A DNA stretch of 54,262 nucleotides from Atopobium sp. BS2 (GCF_000565075.1 NZ_JDFG01000046.1:1-54262), one strand, 5' to 3'; shown: positions 45,465 to 54,262, counted from the first letter of the stretch. The notes: generated by a model from the sequence alone, not told the origin. A program made the numbers and translations.

Positions 45465-45490
45465 TGCGGATGGGTGTGAGCCGCGGCTCA

Positions 45491-46417
45491 CTACTCCCCG
45501 AGGAACCTTACCTCAGGGTGAAGCTCGACATCAAACTGGCGCTTGACCTCGGCTTGAACATGCTCGATAACTGCATGAACCTCAGCAGCGGTAGCGTTGT
45601 CGTAATTGACCACAAAACCAGCATGCTTATCGGAAACACCGGCGCCGCCAAAGCGATAGCCTTTAAGACCAGCGTCGGTAACAAGCTTGCCTACAAAGTG
45701 ACCCTCAGGACGCTTGAAAGTTGAACCGGCGGAAGGCAGCTCAAGTGGCTGCTTCTCCTCGCGAGCGCGCGTGAACTCTTCCATCTTTTCACGGATTTTC
45801 TCGCCATCTGCGCGATGAAGATTGAACGTGGCGGAAAGCACAATCATGCCCTCATCAGCGATTCTGCTGTGACGATAACCCAGGTCAAGCTCGGATGCGT
45901 CCAGCGTAGCAAAGGTGCCATCGGCGAGAAGAACGCGGACGGATTTGAGCACGTCAGCGATGCAGCCGTCGTAAGCACCTGCGTTCATGAAGCATGCGCC
46001 GCCCACAGAACCTGGGATGCCACACGCAAACTCCAGTCCAGAAAGGTCCAGCTCACAGGCCATCTCGGACGCCTCTTTGAGGCCAACGCCGGCCTGGCAG
46101 GTCATCTCGGTGTCGTCGATGCTTACGCTGGTCAGGCCATCAGCGACGGCAATGATGACGCCGCGATATCCTGCATCAGAAACAAGCAGGTCAGAGCCAT
46201 AACCGAGAATAAAATAAGGAGCTTCTGCGTCTTTAACCGCAAGGAGAATCTCTTTAACCTCATCGGGATCATCAGGGATGACATAGAGATCCGCAGGTCC
46301 ACCCACTTTAAAGGTGGTGTGCTCGCTCATTGGCTCGTCTACCAGGACGTTCTCTTCTCCAACAATCGAGCAAAGCTTTCCGGCCAGGCTTTGTAAGTCA
46401 TAGCCACTTTCAGACAT
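45491..46417 (-). CDS. murB: UDP-N-acetylenolpyruvoylglucosamine reductase
   Basis: A 308-aa FAD enzyme completing UDP-N-acetylmuramate for peptidoglycan. The FAD-binding PP-loop region is HTTFKVGGPADLYVIP and YFILGYGSDLLVSDAGYRGVII; GIPGSVGGACFMNAGAYDG is diagnostic; LPSAGSTFKRPEGHF holds the catalytic Ser; the C-terminal HAGFVVNYDNATAAEV is typical. AAGGAG stands 8 nt before ATG 46417. It is a lone minus-strand gene among plus-strand neighbours. Confidence 0.96.
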   Translation of the reverse strand: MSESGYDLQSLAGKLCSIVGEENVLVDEPMSEHTTFKVGGPADLYVIPDDPDEVKEILLAVKDAEAPYFILGYGSDLLVSDAGYRGVIIAVADGLTSVSIDDTEMTCQAGVGLKEASEMACELDLSGLEFACGIPGSVGGACFMNAGAYDGCIADVLKSVRVLLADGTFATLDASELDLGYRHSRIADEGMIVLSATFNLHRADGEKIREKMEEFTRAREEKQPLELPSAGSTFKRPEGHFVGKLVTDAGLKGYRFGGAGVSDKHAGFVVNYDNATAAEVHAVIEHVQAEVKRQFDVELHPEVRFLGE

Positions 46418-46460
46418 GTAACACGCTCCTTAGTAAGTTACTTTTTATAGTTTATCGCAA

Positions 46461-46597
46461 GCGAGAAAAACGTGGCGTTGAGGCGAGAAAATCACGTCAT
46501 TAGGCCGAGAAAATCATGACACTGAAACGAGAAAACGGTTTCTTTTGCACGTCTTTTGCGCGTCTTTTGCACGTCTTTTGCACGTCTTTTGCAATTC
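46461..46597. repeat. Helically phased repeat array: 22-bp x 4 then 11-bp x 5
   Basis: The word (G/C/A)CGAGAAAA recurs at 46461, 46483, 46505 and 46527, exactly 22 bp apart, once with the full GGCGAGAA motif. Five 11-bp units TTTTGCACGTC follow at 46543-46597 with small changes. A/T-runs thus repeat every one or two helical turns, as in intrinsically curved DNA. The array lies about 50 bp before the -10 of the riboflavin transporter operon and about 45 bp before murB. Confidence 0.85.
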
Positions 46598-46648
46598 TGT
46601 CAAAGAAATGTCCATCCCGTTTTACGTGTTATGAGCTGTTAACTCTGC

Positions 46649-46654
46649 TATAGT
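46649..46654 (+). promoter_or_regulatory. Possible -10 element of the FMN-riboswitch operon
   Basis: TATAGT about 50 bp before the riboswitch. No convincing -35 hexamer is visible at 16-18 bp; curved upstream DNA may compensate. Confidence 0.45.
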
Positions 46655-46707
46655 ACGTATCGATATGTTTCAGAAATGGTTGCAATTACCTACTGGTGGT
46701 AAGGTGG

Positions 46708-46826
46708 CCGAGCTTCAGGGTTTATAACAGCCCAGTGCAAAGAGCCATCAAGTCCGCGACCCGCAAAGGCGGTTAACCTGGTTAAAGTCCAGGACCAACG
46801 GTACAGTCCGGATGTCAGAAACGGAG
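46708..46826 (+). promoter_or_regulatory. FMN riboswitch (RFN element)
   Basis: Conserved blocks in order: GCTTCAGGG (46712-46720), AAGTCCGCGACCCGC (about 46750-46764), CCTGGTTAAAGTCCAGGACC and ACGGTACAGTCCGGATG (up to 46815), closing AGAAACGGAG. These match the RFN consensus, with some departures in the first helices. It ends against the ribosome site of the S-component gene, so FMN probably blocks translation of the transporter. Confidence 0.9.
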
Positions 46827-46832
46827 ACTTTT

Positions 46833-47420
46833 ATGGCTTCATCCCACTCAACCCACGCAACAACCGCATCTTCTAACGGCTGGTCTACCAAGAGAATTGC
46901 TATTCTCGCCATGCTTTGTGCAGCTGCTGCAATCAGCACCATGGTGCTTCAGTTCCCGCTTATTCCAGGCGTGACGTTTTTGAAGTACGATCCATCGGGC
47001 GTCTTTGCCCTGCTCGCAGGCGTAGCTTTTGGCCCTGCCGCGGGCGCGATTGTCTCGGTGCTTCCCTACCTTCTGCACCTCACCACGGAGTCAGGAATTT
47101 ACGGAACTATCATGGCAATTCTGGCAACGCTTAGCTACGTTTTGCCTGTCTCGCTGATTGTGTATAACCGTTCCGAGAAGATCAAGCAGCTGGTATTTGC
47201 CCTCGTTGTCGGCAGCGTTATCAGTGTTGTTGCCTGCATTCTTGGCAACCTTGTAGTTACTCCAATCTACACCGGCATGAGCGTAGAGGCAGTGAGCGGA
47301 CTAATTGTCCCCGCGCTTCTCCCCTTCAACGTGGTGAAGGTTGCTATTAACAGCATCATCTTTGTTGTTATCATGCGCTCGGCTACCTCACTCTTTGAGA
47401 GCATCAAAGACGGTGAGTAA
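46833..47420 (+). CDS. ribU: ECF transporter S component, riboflavin (RibU-like)
   Basis: A 195-aa substrate-binding membrane protein of an energy-coupling-factor importer. After a Ser/Thr-rich N-terminus, about six helices are visible; FPLIPGVTFLKYDPSGVFALLAGVAFGPAAG is the RibU-type first part, with the Asp-Pro-Ser segment near the binding site. ATG 46833 follows GGAG by 6 nt; an in-frame ATG at 46812 lies inside the riboswitch and is disfavoured. The FMN riboswitch and family pattern together make riboflavin the substrate with good confidence. Confidence 0.92.
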   Translation: MASSHSTHATTASSNGWSTKRIAILAMLCAAAAISTMVLQFPLIPGVTFLKYDPSGVFALLAGVAFGPAAGAIVSVLPYLLHLTTESGIYGTIMAILATLSYVLPVSLIVYNRSEKIKQLVFALVVGSVISVVACILGNLVVTPIYTGMSVEAVSGLIVPALLPFNVVKVAINSIIFVVIMRSATSLFESIKDGE

Positions 47421-49308
47421 TCTGGGCAACAATTCCCCTGATTTATACACGTCTGAAAGCACCGCACAAACTCAGGACCTGCCTGTAGCTGCGACGCTTT
47501 TGGACGTGACTTTTGTGCACGCAAAAGGCGTGATTGCCTTAGACCACGTCTCGTTCTCTATTCCTGCAGGTAAACGTACCTGTATTGTTGGTGCAAACGG
47601 TTCGGGCAAGTCTACCGTTGCCTCAATTCTCTCTGGCCTTTCCGCTCCTGACGAGGGAACTGTTACCTTTCTGGGAACCACCGTTGTCAATGACGGCCAA
47701 GTTGACTTTGAGGCGTATAAGGCCATTCGCCCGCAGCTTGGCTTGGTCTTCCAGAATCCTGAGGACCAGATTATTTGCAGCGTTGTCGCAGACGATATTG
47801 CCTTTGGTCTAGAGAACCTTCAGGTGCCCAGCGATCAGATAACTCCGCTGGTAGAAGAACAGATTACCCTTGGGACTCTCACCGAGTTTGCGTCCGAAAA
47901 TCCACAGATGCTCTCGGGCGGCCAACAGCAACGCGTGGCCATCTCGGGCGCTCTGGTCATGAAGCCGCAAATTCTGATTCTTGACGAACCTTCCGCAGCT
48001 CTTGACGTTGTTCATAGAAATAACGTTATGGGGCTTGTCGAGAAACTCCGTGCAGCTGGAAAAACTATCGTTCATGTGACGCATTTCATGGACGAAGTGG
48101 TTTCCGCTGACCACGTTATTGCCTTAGACGACGGCCGCGTTGCGTTTGAGGGAACACCCGAAGCCCTCTTTAAGCAGCACGAACTGGTTGAATGCCTGCA
48201 TCTTGAAGAGCCGTTTGCCTATCAGGTGGCGCATGCGCTCAACAACCGCGGAGTTGCCGTGTGCAAATCACCTTCGGCTCAGCGCGTGCTTAACGAGCTG
48301 ACGGGGCTTCTCGCCACGGGGTCACGAGGCGAGAAGGGCGGCGTGGCTGAAAGCTGCGACGCGATGGCCGCGGGTTGTGACAGCGTGGCTACAGCCGACA
48401 GCGTGTCCGAGCCAGCAGCGGTTTCTGTGCGGGACGTGACGTTCTCGTACCAGAAGCCTGTGCTCAAAAACATTTCGGTTGACGTGCAAAAAGGCTCGCA
48501 TGTTGCCGTGATTGGCTCAACCGGTTCCGGCAAGTCTACCCTGGCGCGCTTGATTTGCGCACTTGATACGCCTGACGCCGGCAGCCTCTGTGTAACTGGA
48601 TTGGATACTCGACAGAAGCAAAATCGCAGAAAACTTCACGGCATTGTTGGCTACGCCATGCAGCAACCGGAGCGCCAACTTTTTGCACAAACGGTTGCAG
48701 AAGACGTGGCATTTGGCCCCACTAACCTGGGACTTTCTGCCTGCGATGTAGCAAGTGCTGTGAATGCTGCTCTGGAGCTTGTGGGGCTTTCCCACAAGGC
48801 AGATGCATCCCCTTTTGAGCTTTCTGGTGGTCAGCAGAGACTTTGCGCACTTGCAGGCGTTATTGCTATGCATCCAAAGGTGCTTGTGCTCGATGAGCCT
48901 ACCAGCGGACTTGATCCCTACTATTGCTCTGAACTCAGAAAAATTATCAACGCCGTTCTTGAGGACGGCTGCACCGTCATTGAGCTCACACACTCGATGG
49001 AGGATGCGGCAGAAGCTGACCAGATTATCGTGCTTCATGAGGGAGACCTGGTTTTCTCAGGCTCGCCGCAACAAACATTTACTCATTTCTCAGAGGCAGA
49101 ATTCCAGGAACTTGGTCTAGGCATTCCTCATGCGCTTGCTTGGGCGCAACGTCTGTCCCGCGCTACGGGAATCAACCTGGGAGAACCTCTGACTTTGTCT
49201 GAGCTGGTAGACGTACTGGTTGCTGCGCTACCTACCAACTCTGGCGACACGCGAGCCAACGCTACAAAGACCGACAACCTCTCGCAAGGAGGTTACTATG
49301 GCGCTTAA
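47413..49308 (+). CDS. ecfA: ECF transporter ATPase, fused A and A' domains
   Basis: A 631-aa cytoplasmic protein joining both ECF ATPases in one chain. Domain 1: Walker A IVGANGSGKST, signature LSGGQQQRVAISGALVM, Walker B ILILDEPSAALD. Domain 2 (from about residue 335): Walker A VIGSTGSGKSTLARL, signature LSGGQQRLCALAGVIAM, Walker B VLVLDEPTSGLD. Between them an Ala/Gly/Ser linker contains two inverted copies of the octamer (48308-48335). The start is GTG 47413, overlapping the S-component stop by 8 bp (GTGAGTAA); no separate ribosome site is seen, so coupling is likely. Confidence 0.9.
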   Translation: MSNLGNNSPDLYTSESTAQTQDLPVAATLLDVTFVHAKGVIALDHVSFSIPAGKRTCIVGANGSGKSTVASILSGLSAPDEGTVTFLGTTVVNDGQVDFEAYKAIRPQLGLVFQNPEDQIICSVVADDIAFGLENLQVPSDQITPLVEEQITLGTLTEFASENPQMLSGGQQQRVAISGALVMKPQILILDEPSAALDVVHRNNVMGLVEKLRAAGKTIVHVTHFMDEVVSADHVIALDDGRVAFEGTPEALFKQHELVECLHLEEPFAYQVAHALNNRGVAVCKSPSAQRVLNELTGLLATGSRGEKGGVAESCDAMAAGCDSVATADSVSEPAAVSVRDVTFSYQKPVLKNISVDVQKGSHVAVIGSTGSGKSTLARLICALDTPDAGSLCVTGLDTRQKQNRRKLHGIVGYAMQQPERQLFAQTVAEDVAFGPTNLGLSACDVASAVNAALELVGLSHKADASPFELSGGQQRLCALAGVIAMHPKVLVLDEPTSGLDPYYCSELRKIINAVLEDGCTVIELTHSMEDAAEADQIIVLHEGDLVFSGSPQQTFTHFSEAEFQELGLGIPHALAWAQRLSRATGINLGEPLTLSELVDVLVAALPTNSGDTRANATKTDNLSQGGYYGA

Positions 49309-50092
49309 GATTTCTGTGGGCCAGTACTATCACGGGGATTCGCTCATCCATAGGCTTAATCCCAACGTCAAGTGCCTGGCTGCACTCCTTTTGATGCTCG
49401 CAACATTTTTTATCCGCAATGCACCACAGCTTGCACTGCTGGTAGTAGGCGTGCTCTGCCTGCTGGCACTCGCAAAAATCCCCGTCAAACAGGTACTTGT
49501 GTCAATCATCCCACTTGCCTGGCTGCTCATCTTTCTCTCGCTTTTCAATCTGTTGCTTACGCGAGAAGGAACTGTGCTTGTCTCTTGGTCAATCTTTACC
49601 ATCACTGATGTGGGAGCATGGAGTGCTTTTCTCTACCCCGTACGCATTTTAGCTGCAATTTTAATGGGCGCACTACTCCTGCTTACCACAACTCAAACGG
49701 ATCTAGGCAACGCCTTTGAAACAGCATGCTCGCCACTTTCTAAGATTGGTCTTCCCGGCAAAGAAATTGCCATGATTTTCTCGCTTATGCTGCGCTTTAT
49801 TCCAACGCTTGCGGGCGACGCGGTGTCTATTTCAGAGGCTCAAACTGCTCGCGCAGGAGACGTTGCTTCAGGTTCGCTGCCCAATAGACTCCGTGCGACC
49901 TTCTCCATTGTGGTAGCGCTTCTGGCCAGCTCGCTCAGACATGCCAACAACCTTTCTAAGGCACTTGACGCTCGACACTATGTAGCAGGGGCTTCTCGCA
50001 CGCGTTGGCATCAGCCGACCTTTGGCGCTCGCGAGGCAATTGCCTTGGGCGTAACCGTTTGTTTTATCGCCTTTATCTTTGTGCTGGCGTAA
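49298..50092 (+). CDS. ecfT: ECF transporter T component
   Basis: A 264-aa transmembrane coupling protein that links the ATPases to the S component. About six helices, with the start YHGDSLIHRLNPNVKCLAALLLM typical of EcfT and coupling-helix motifs SEAQTARAGD and SKALDARHYV (the Ala-Arg-Gly/Ala-Arg signatures). AAGGAGG stands 5 nt before ATG 49298 and overlaps the ATPase stop by 11 bp. With S, A-A' and T adjacent under one riboswitch, it looks like a dedicated riboflavin importer, though the module could also serve other S components. Confidence 0.92.
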   Translation: MALKISVGQYYHGDSLIHRLNPNVKCLAALLLMLATFFIRNAPQLALLVVGVLCLLALAKIPVKQVLVSIIPLAWLLIFLSLFNLLLTREGTVLVSWSIFTITDVGAWSAFLYPVRILAAILMGALLLLTTTQTDLGNAFETACSPLSKIGLPGKEIAMIFSLMLRFIPTLAGDAVSISEAQTARAGDVASGSLPNRLRATFSIVVALLASSLRHANNLSKALDARHYVAGASRTRWHQPTFGAREAIALGVTVCFIAFIFVLA

Positions 50093-50277
50093 AGCACGCT
50101 GGCTTAAGCGTACTGGCGAAAAACCTTCCAACGTAAAACTTTTAACTAAATAATTTGTATTTTTAACGCTCTGTTACAACCCATTTTTCTTTTCTCGACA
50201 ACCGCCAATTTGGCCACCTAAGTAACGTACAATAAAGCCAGTAAAAGCGTTCAAGGCTTGCATTGAAAGGTGGCCCC

Positions 50278-53200
50278 ATGGTCCTGCGCGTCTACGTCCA
50301 AAGAAAATCTGGTTTCGAGGGCGAGGCAAAAGCCCTGCTCAAAGAAGTGAAAGACCTTCTTGGTATTACCGAGTTACAACGCATTGACCTGCTTAACCGC
50401 TATGATGTTGAGGGAATTTCAGAGGAACTCTTTGAGTCCTGTATCCCCACCGTTTTTTCAGAGCCACAGTCCGATCTTGCCAGCCGTACCATGCCAGAGT
50501 TTTCTTCTGAAGGTGCGGCTGTTCATACGTTTGCTGTTGAGTTTTTGCCTGGCCAGTTTGACCAGCGCGCAGACTCTGCAGCTGAGTGTGTGCAGCTCAT
50601 CAGCCAGGGAGAACGTCCACTTGTGCGCTCTGCTCGCCTTTACGTGCTAACCGGAAACCTCACTGAGGCAGACGTTGCCGCCATCAAGAACTACCTCATA
50701 AACCCCGTTGAGGCTCGCGAGGCTTCCCTTGAGTTGCCCGAGACTCTCAAGATTTCCATTCCAGAGCCTGCTGATGTAGAGGTTCTTGAGGGCTTTAACG
50801 CTCTTGACCAGGACGGTCTCAAGGAGTTCATTGCTTCTCACGGCCTTGCTATGGACCTGGCTGACCTCACCTTCTGCCAGCAGTACTTCACCAAAGAGCA
50901 GCGCGATCCTACCATCACTGAGATTCGCGTCATTGACACCTACTGGTCAGACCACTGCCGCCATACTACCTTCAACACCGGAATTACCGGTGTGCAGATT
51001 GACGATGACCTGGTAAAGGCCGCGTTTGAGAAGTATCTCTCCATGCGCAAAGAGCTTGGGCGAGAAGACCGAGCCGTGTCTCTTTGGGATATGGCAACTA
51101 TTGGTGCAAAGTACCTTCGCGAGAAGGGCGTCCTCACCAATCTTGATGAGTCAGAAGAAATCAACGCCTGTACCGTAAAGGTCAAGGTGGACGTTGACGG
51201 CAAAGATGAAGACTGGCTCTTCCTCTTCAAGAACGAGACTCACAACCATCCAACCGAGATTGAGCCTTTTGGTGGCGCGGCTACCTGCATCGGCGGTGCT
51301 ATCCGCGATCCCCTTTCTGGCCGCAGCTACGTCTACCAGGCAATGCGCGTCACTGGCGCTGCAGACCCAACCGTTCCAGTTTCTCAGACCCTTCCAGGAA
51401 AGCTTCCCCAGCGCACCATCGTGCGCACGGCAGCTGCAGGTTATTCCAGCTACGGCAACCAGATTGGCCTTGCTACCGGCCAGGTTTCTGAGCTTTACCA
51501 CCCAGGCTACGTTGCAAAACGCATGGAGATTGGTGCTGTTGTAGGCGCAACTCCTCAAAGCCACGTTCGCCGCGAGCGTCCAGAAGATGGCGACATCATC
51601 GTTCTTCTCGGCGGCCGCACTGGTCGTGACGGCATTGGCGGCGCAACCGGCTCTTCAAAGGCACACGATGCCGGCTCCATTGAGCGCGACGGTGCCGAGG
51701 TCCAGAAGGGCAACGCTCCTGTTGAGCGCAAGCTTCAGCGCCTCTTCCGCCGTGAAGACGCTTGCAAGCTCATCAAGCGCTGCAACGACTTTGGTGCAGG
51801 CGGCGTTTCTGTTGCTATTGGCGAGCTCGCCGACGGCCTTGACGTCAACCTGGATGCTGTTCCTAAGAAGTATGACGGCCTTGATGGCACTGAGCTGGCA
51901 ATCTCCGAGTCTCAGGAGCGCATGGCCGTTGCGCTTGAGGCAAAAGACGTCGATCAGTTCTGCGCATATGCCCGCGAAGAAAACCTCGAGGCAACCATTG
52001 TGGCAACAGTCACCGAGGACCCGCGCCTGGTCATGCGCTGGCGCGGTCAGAAGATTGTCAACATCAGCCGCGCATTTCTCGCCTCAAACGGCGCACCTAA
52101 ATCAATCACCGTGCGCCTGGCCAAGCCTCTTGCCTACCAGCGCACCTGGGCAGGCACAACTCTTGGCGAGAAACTCCACTCACTGGTACGCGATCTAAAC
52201 GTTGCATCTAACAAGGGTCTCTCTGAGCGCTTTGACTCTACCATTGGCGCAGGTACCGTCCTCATGCCATTCGGTGGCGCTCGCCAGCTGACCCCTGCCC
52301 TTTCTATGGTGGCTAAGCTTCCTGTTATGGGTCAGACCAACACCGTCTCGGGCATGGCTTGGGGCTTTAACCCCTACCTCATGGAAGCCGACCAGTTCCG
52401 TGGCGCCTACCTCTCTGTTGTTGAGTCCGTTTCCAAGCTGGTTGCTACCGGCTTTAAGTATCAGGACCTCTACCTCACCTTCCAGGAGTACTTCGAGAAG
52501 CTCGGTCAGAATCCAAACCGTTGGGGCAAGCCAGCAGCGGCCCTTCTTGGCGCACTGATGGCACAGGTCAACCTTGGTCTTGCAGCTGTTGGCGGCAAGG
52601 ACTCCATGTCCGGCACCTTTGAGGACCTGGACGTTCCACCAACGCTGGTTTCGTTTGCTACCGGCCTTACCAAGGTAGATAAGATTGTCTCCAACGAGTT
52701 CAAGGGTGCAGGTCACAGACTTATCTCTATTGTCCCATCCTACGACGAGTCCGGCCTTCTCCCCGATAACGAGTCCCTGCTCACCGCATACAAGCTGGTC
52801 AGCACCCTAGTCCAGTCCAAGAGCGCACTTGCCATTACCACGCCAGGTTACGGCGGCGTGGCCGAGGCTCTCTTTAAGAGCTGCCTGGGCAACAAGCTGG
52901 GCGTTGAGCTGGTCCCAGAAATTTCTGCCGACGCGCTCTTCTCGCCAACCTACGGTGCCTTCATCGTTGAGCTGGCAGATGGCGTTTCCGTTGACGACGT
53001 CGACGGCGTGTGCGTGGCTCCTCTGGGCGTCACCACGTCCGAGTACGCTTTCAGCGCATGTGGCGAGAAGATCGACCTCTCCGAACTCCAGGAAGCATGG
53101 GAGCGTCCACTTGAGGAGGTCTTCCCGTACCGCGGAGGCTCCGACGAGGCTGTAGAGAAAATCAGCTTCGACGGTGCATCCACACGACACTCTTATGCTG

Positions 53201-54033
53201 GTCCAGCCCTTATCGCACCTGCTCGCCCACGCGTCATCATCCCCGTATTCCCAGGTAACAACTGCGAGTACGACGTTGCGCGTGCTTTTGAGCGTGCAGG
53301 CGCTGACCCAACCACGCTGGTCATTAACAACCTGACACCTCAGGACATTGTTGAGTCCGCAAATGCGCTGGCAGAGTCCATCAAGAAGAGCCAAATTGTC
53401 ATGATTCCAGGCGGTTTCTCCGGCGGAGACGAGCCAGACGGATCAGCTAAGTTCATCTGCGCCCTCTTCCGCGCTCCTCAGGTAACCGAGGCTGTTCGCG
53501 AGCTTCTGCAGCAGCGCGATGGCCTTATGCTGGGCATCTGCAACGGCTTCCAGGCACTCATCAAGCTGGGCCTTGTTCCTTATGGCGATATCCGACCCAT
53601 GGACGACACCTGCCCAACACTGACGTTCAACACCATCGGCCGCCACCAGAGCCAGCTTGTTCGTACCAGCGTTGCATCCACGATGTCTCCATGGCTCTCC
53701 AAGTGCACGCTTGGCGACATCCACACTATCGCAATCAGCCACGGAGAAGGTCGCTTTGTTGCTTCCGACGAGTTGCTTGAGACGCTCAAGGCCAACGGCC
53801 AGATCGCAACGCAGTACGTTGACGCAGCGGGTACTCCAAGCATGGACTTCTCCGTTAACCCTAACGGTTCCGTCCTGGCTATCGAGGGCATTACCAGCCC
53901 CGATGGTCGCGTCCTGGGCAAGATGGGCCACACGGAGCGCTCCGGTGCTGGCCTCTACAAGAACATCCCTGAGCTCACTGCTGGCGACCAGTTCCAGCCT
54001 CTGATTGAGGGCGGCGTCGAGTACTTCAAGTAA
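50278..54033 (+). CDS. purL: Phosphoribosylformylglycinamidine synthase, single-chain clade II
   Basis: A 1251-aa purine-synthesis enzyme combining synthetase and glutaminase in one chain. It starts VLRVYVQRKSGFEGEAKALL, characteristic of the clade II form of Clostridia and relatives rather than the E. coli form. The synthetase halves include NHPTEIEPFGGAATCIGGAIRD and GGKDSMSGTF. The C-terminal glutaminase domain (from about residue 980) has PVFPGNNCEYDVARAF, PGGFSGGDEPDGSAKF, nucleophile Cys in LGICNGFQALIKLG and HGEGRF for the His. ATG 50278 follows AAAGGTGG by 4 nt. No other pur gene lies in the window. Confidence 0.96.
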   Translation: MVLRVYVQRKSGFEGEAKALLKEVKDLLGITELQRIDLLNRYDVEGISEELFESCIPTVFSEPQSDLASRTMPEFSSEGAAVHTFAVEFLPGQFDQRADSAAECVQLISQGERPLVRSARLYVLTGNLTEADVAAIKNYLINPVEAREASLELPETLKISIPEPADVEVLEGFNALDQDGLKEFIASHGLAMDLADLTFCQQYFTKEQRDPTITEIRVIDTYWSDHCRHTTFNTGITGVQIDDDLVKAAFEKYLSMRKELGREDRAVSLWDMATIGAKYLREKGVLTNLDESEEINACTVKVKVDVDGKDEDWLFLFKNETHNHPTEIEPFGGAATCIGGAIRDPLSGRSYVYQAMRVTGAADPTVPVSQTLPGKLPQRTIVRTAAAGYSSYGNQIGLATGQVSELYHPGYVAKRMEIGAVVGATPQSHVRRERPEDGDIIVLLGGRTGRDGIGGATGSSKAHDAGSIERDGAEVQKGNAPVERKLQRLFRREDACKLIKRCNDFGAGGVSVAIGELADGLDVNLDAVPKKYDGLDGTELAISESQERMAVALEAKDVDQFCAYAREENLEATIVATVTEDPRLVMRWRGQKIVNISRAFLASNGAPKSITVRLAKPLAYQRTWAGTTLGEKLHSLVRDLNVASNKGLSERFDSTIGAGTVLMPFGGARQLTPALSMVAKLPVMGQTNTVSGMAWGFNPYLMEADQFRGAYLSVVESVSKLVATGFKYQDLYLTFQEYFEKLGQNPNRWGKPAAALLGALMAQVNLGLAAVGGKDSMSGTFEDLDVPPTLVSFATGLTKVDKIVSNEFKGAGHRLISIVPSYDESGLLPDNESLLTAYKLVSTLVQSKSALAITTPGYGGVAEALFKSCLGNKLGVELVPEISADALFSPTYGAFIVELADGVSVDDVDGVCVAPLGVTTSEYAFSACGEKIDLSELQEAWERPLEEVFPYRGGSDEAVEKISFDGASTRHSYAGPALIAPARPRVIIPVFPGNNCEYDVARAFERAGADPTTLVINNLTPQDIVESANALAESIKKSQIVMIPGGFSGGDEPDGSAKFICALFRAPQVTEAVRELLQQRDGLMLGICNGFQALIKLGLVPYGDIRPMDDTCPTLTFNTIGRHQSQLVRTSVASTMSPWLSKCTLGDIHTIAISHGEGRFVASDELLETLKANGQIATQYVDAAGTPSMDFSVNPNGSVLAIEGITSPDGRVLGKMGHTERSGAGLYKNIPELTAGDQFQPLIEGGVEYFK

Positions 54034-54102
54034 GGTGGGAGTGCAGCGACGGCAACGCTGCAGGTCAGCGCCGCGTGCGCACACAGGTTGCAAGTGATTT
54101 CT

Positions 54103-54137
54103 ACCCGGTATCCATTTCGTGTGGATGCCGGGTTTCT
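54103..54137 (+). terminator. Intrinsic terminator after purL
   Basis: ACCCGGTATCCA and TGGATGCCGGGT arms with one central mismatch, followed by TTCTTG; 69 bp past the stop. Two copies of TTCTCGCCA follow at 54167 and 54228. Confidence 0.82.
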
Positions 54138-54262
54138 TGTACGTATCCGCTGCTAGTGGACGGGGTTTCTCGCCAAGCGGGCGGTGCAAGCTGAGTGTGA
54201 GCCTGCGAGCCTGCTGTAAGCCTGATTTTCTCGCCATGTCTGAACGATTTGCCTGAAAAACA

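Noticed and set aside
46461-46597. CRISPR array
   Set aside because: The units are 22 and 11 bp, directly abutting with no unique spacers, and no cas genes are near.
46812-46832. Upstream ATG as start of the riboflavin S component
   Set aside because: It lies within the conserved end of the FMN riboswitch, whereas ATG 46833 has a GGAG site.

Overview
The window looks like chromosomal DNA of a Coriobacteriia actinobacterium, most likely family Atopobiaceae (Atopobium/Lancefieldella type). This is inference. The grounds are moderate G+C with AT-rich intergenic DNA, LPYTGD-type cell-wall sorting signals, a clade II single-chain PurL, a phosphofructokinase with the residues of PPi-dependent enzymes, and riboswitch-fed vitamin uptake without visible synthesis genes. 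I see no rRNA, tRNA, CRISPR array, prophage, transposase or integrase.

Layout. From 1 to 28.8 kb nearly all genes are on the minus strand: a TPP-riboswitch thiXYZ uptake operon; a sugar O-acetyltransferase; a small-molecule phosphotransferase; a beta-helix/Cna-B surface protein; an AmaP/DUF2273/Asp23 envelope-stress operon; Pit phosphate transporter plus DUF47 partner; a pcrA-mscS-mtnN operon; a second surface protein with InlB-type repeats; uppP; an EamA exporter; and a fused MacB/FtsX-like ABC exporter. The plus-strand exceptions are a CwlO-like secreted protein, a large M16C peptidase and PepV. From 29.3 to 36.7 kb lie a membrane protein, a MATE exporter, an O-acetylhomoserine sulfhydrylase, a histidine-phosphatase/CHAD fusion and asnS. 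From 36.9 to 54 kb genes are mostly plus strand: pyrE, a LysR regulator, engB, a HelD-like helicase, a cupin, eno, a PPi-type PFK, murB (minus), an FMN-riboswitch riboflavin ECF transporter (S, fused A-A', T) and purL.

The genes are mainly housekeeping: cofactor salvage (thiamine precursor, riboflavin), phosphate uptake, glycolysis, nucleotide synthesis (pyrE, purL), envelope building (uppP, murB, cell-wall protein, surface adhesins) and export.

The most unusual content is non-coding. (1) The octamer TTCTCGCC and its complement occur 37 times by hand count, about 20 times the chance expectation. Most are the 9-mer TTCTCGCCA. There is no strand preference, all reading frames are used, and some copies form inverted pairs in hairpins or terminators, which resembles a DNA-uptake-sequence family. 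(2) A 246-bp element occurs as an inverted pair at 1-246 and 28799-29044. (3) Two 129-bp elements with 23-24-bp terminal inverted repeats lie at 29083-29211 and 43672-43800. (4) The first of these elements and a 246-bp copy sit between the two arms of what looks like one original transcription terminator. (5) A helically phased 22-bp/11-bp repeat array precedes the FMN-riboswitch operon.
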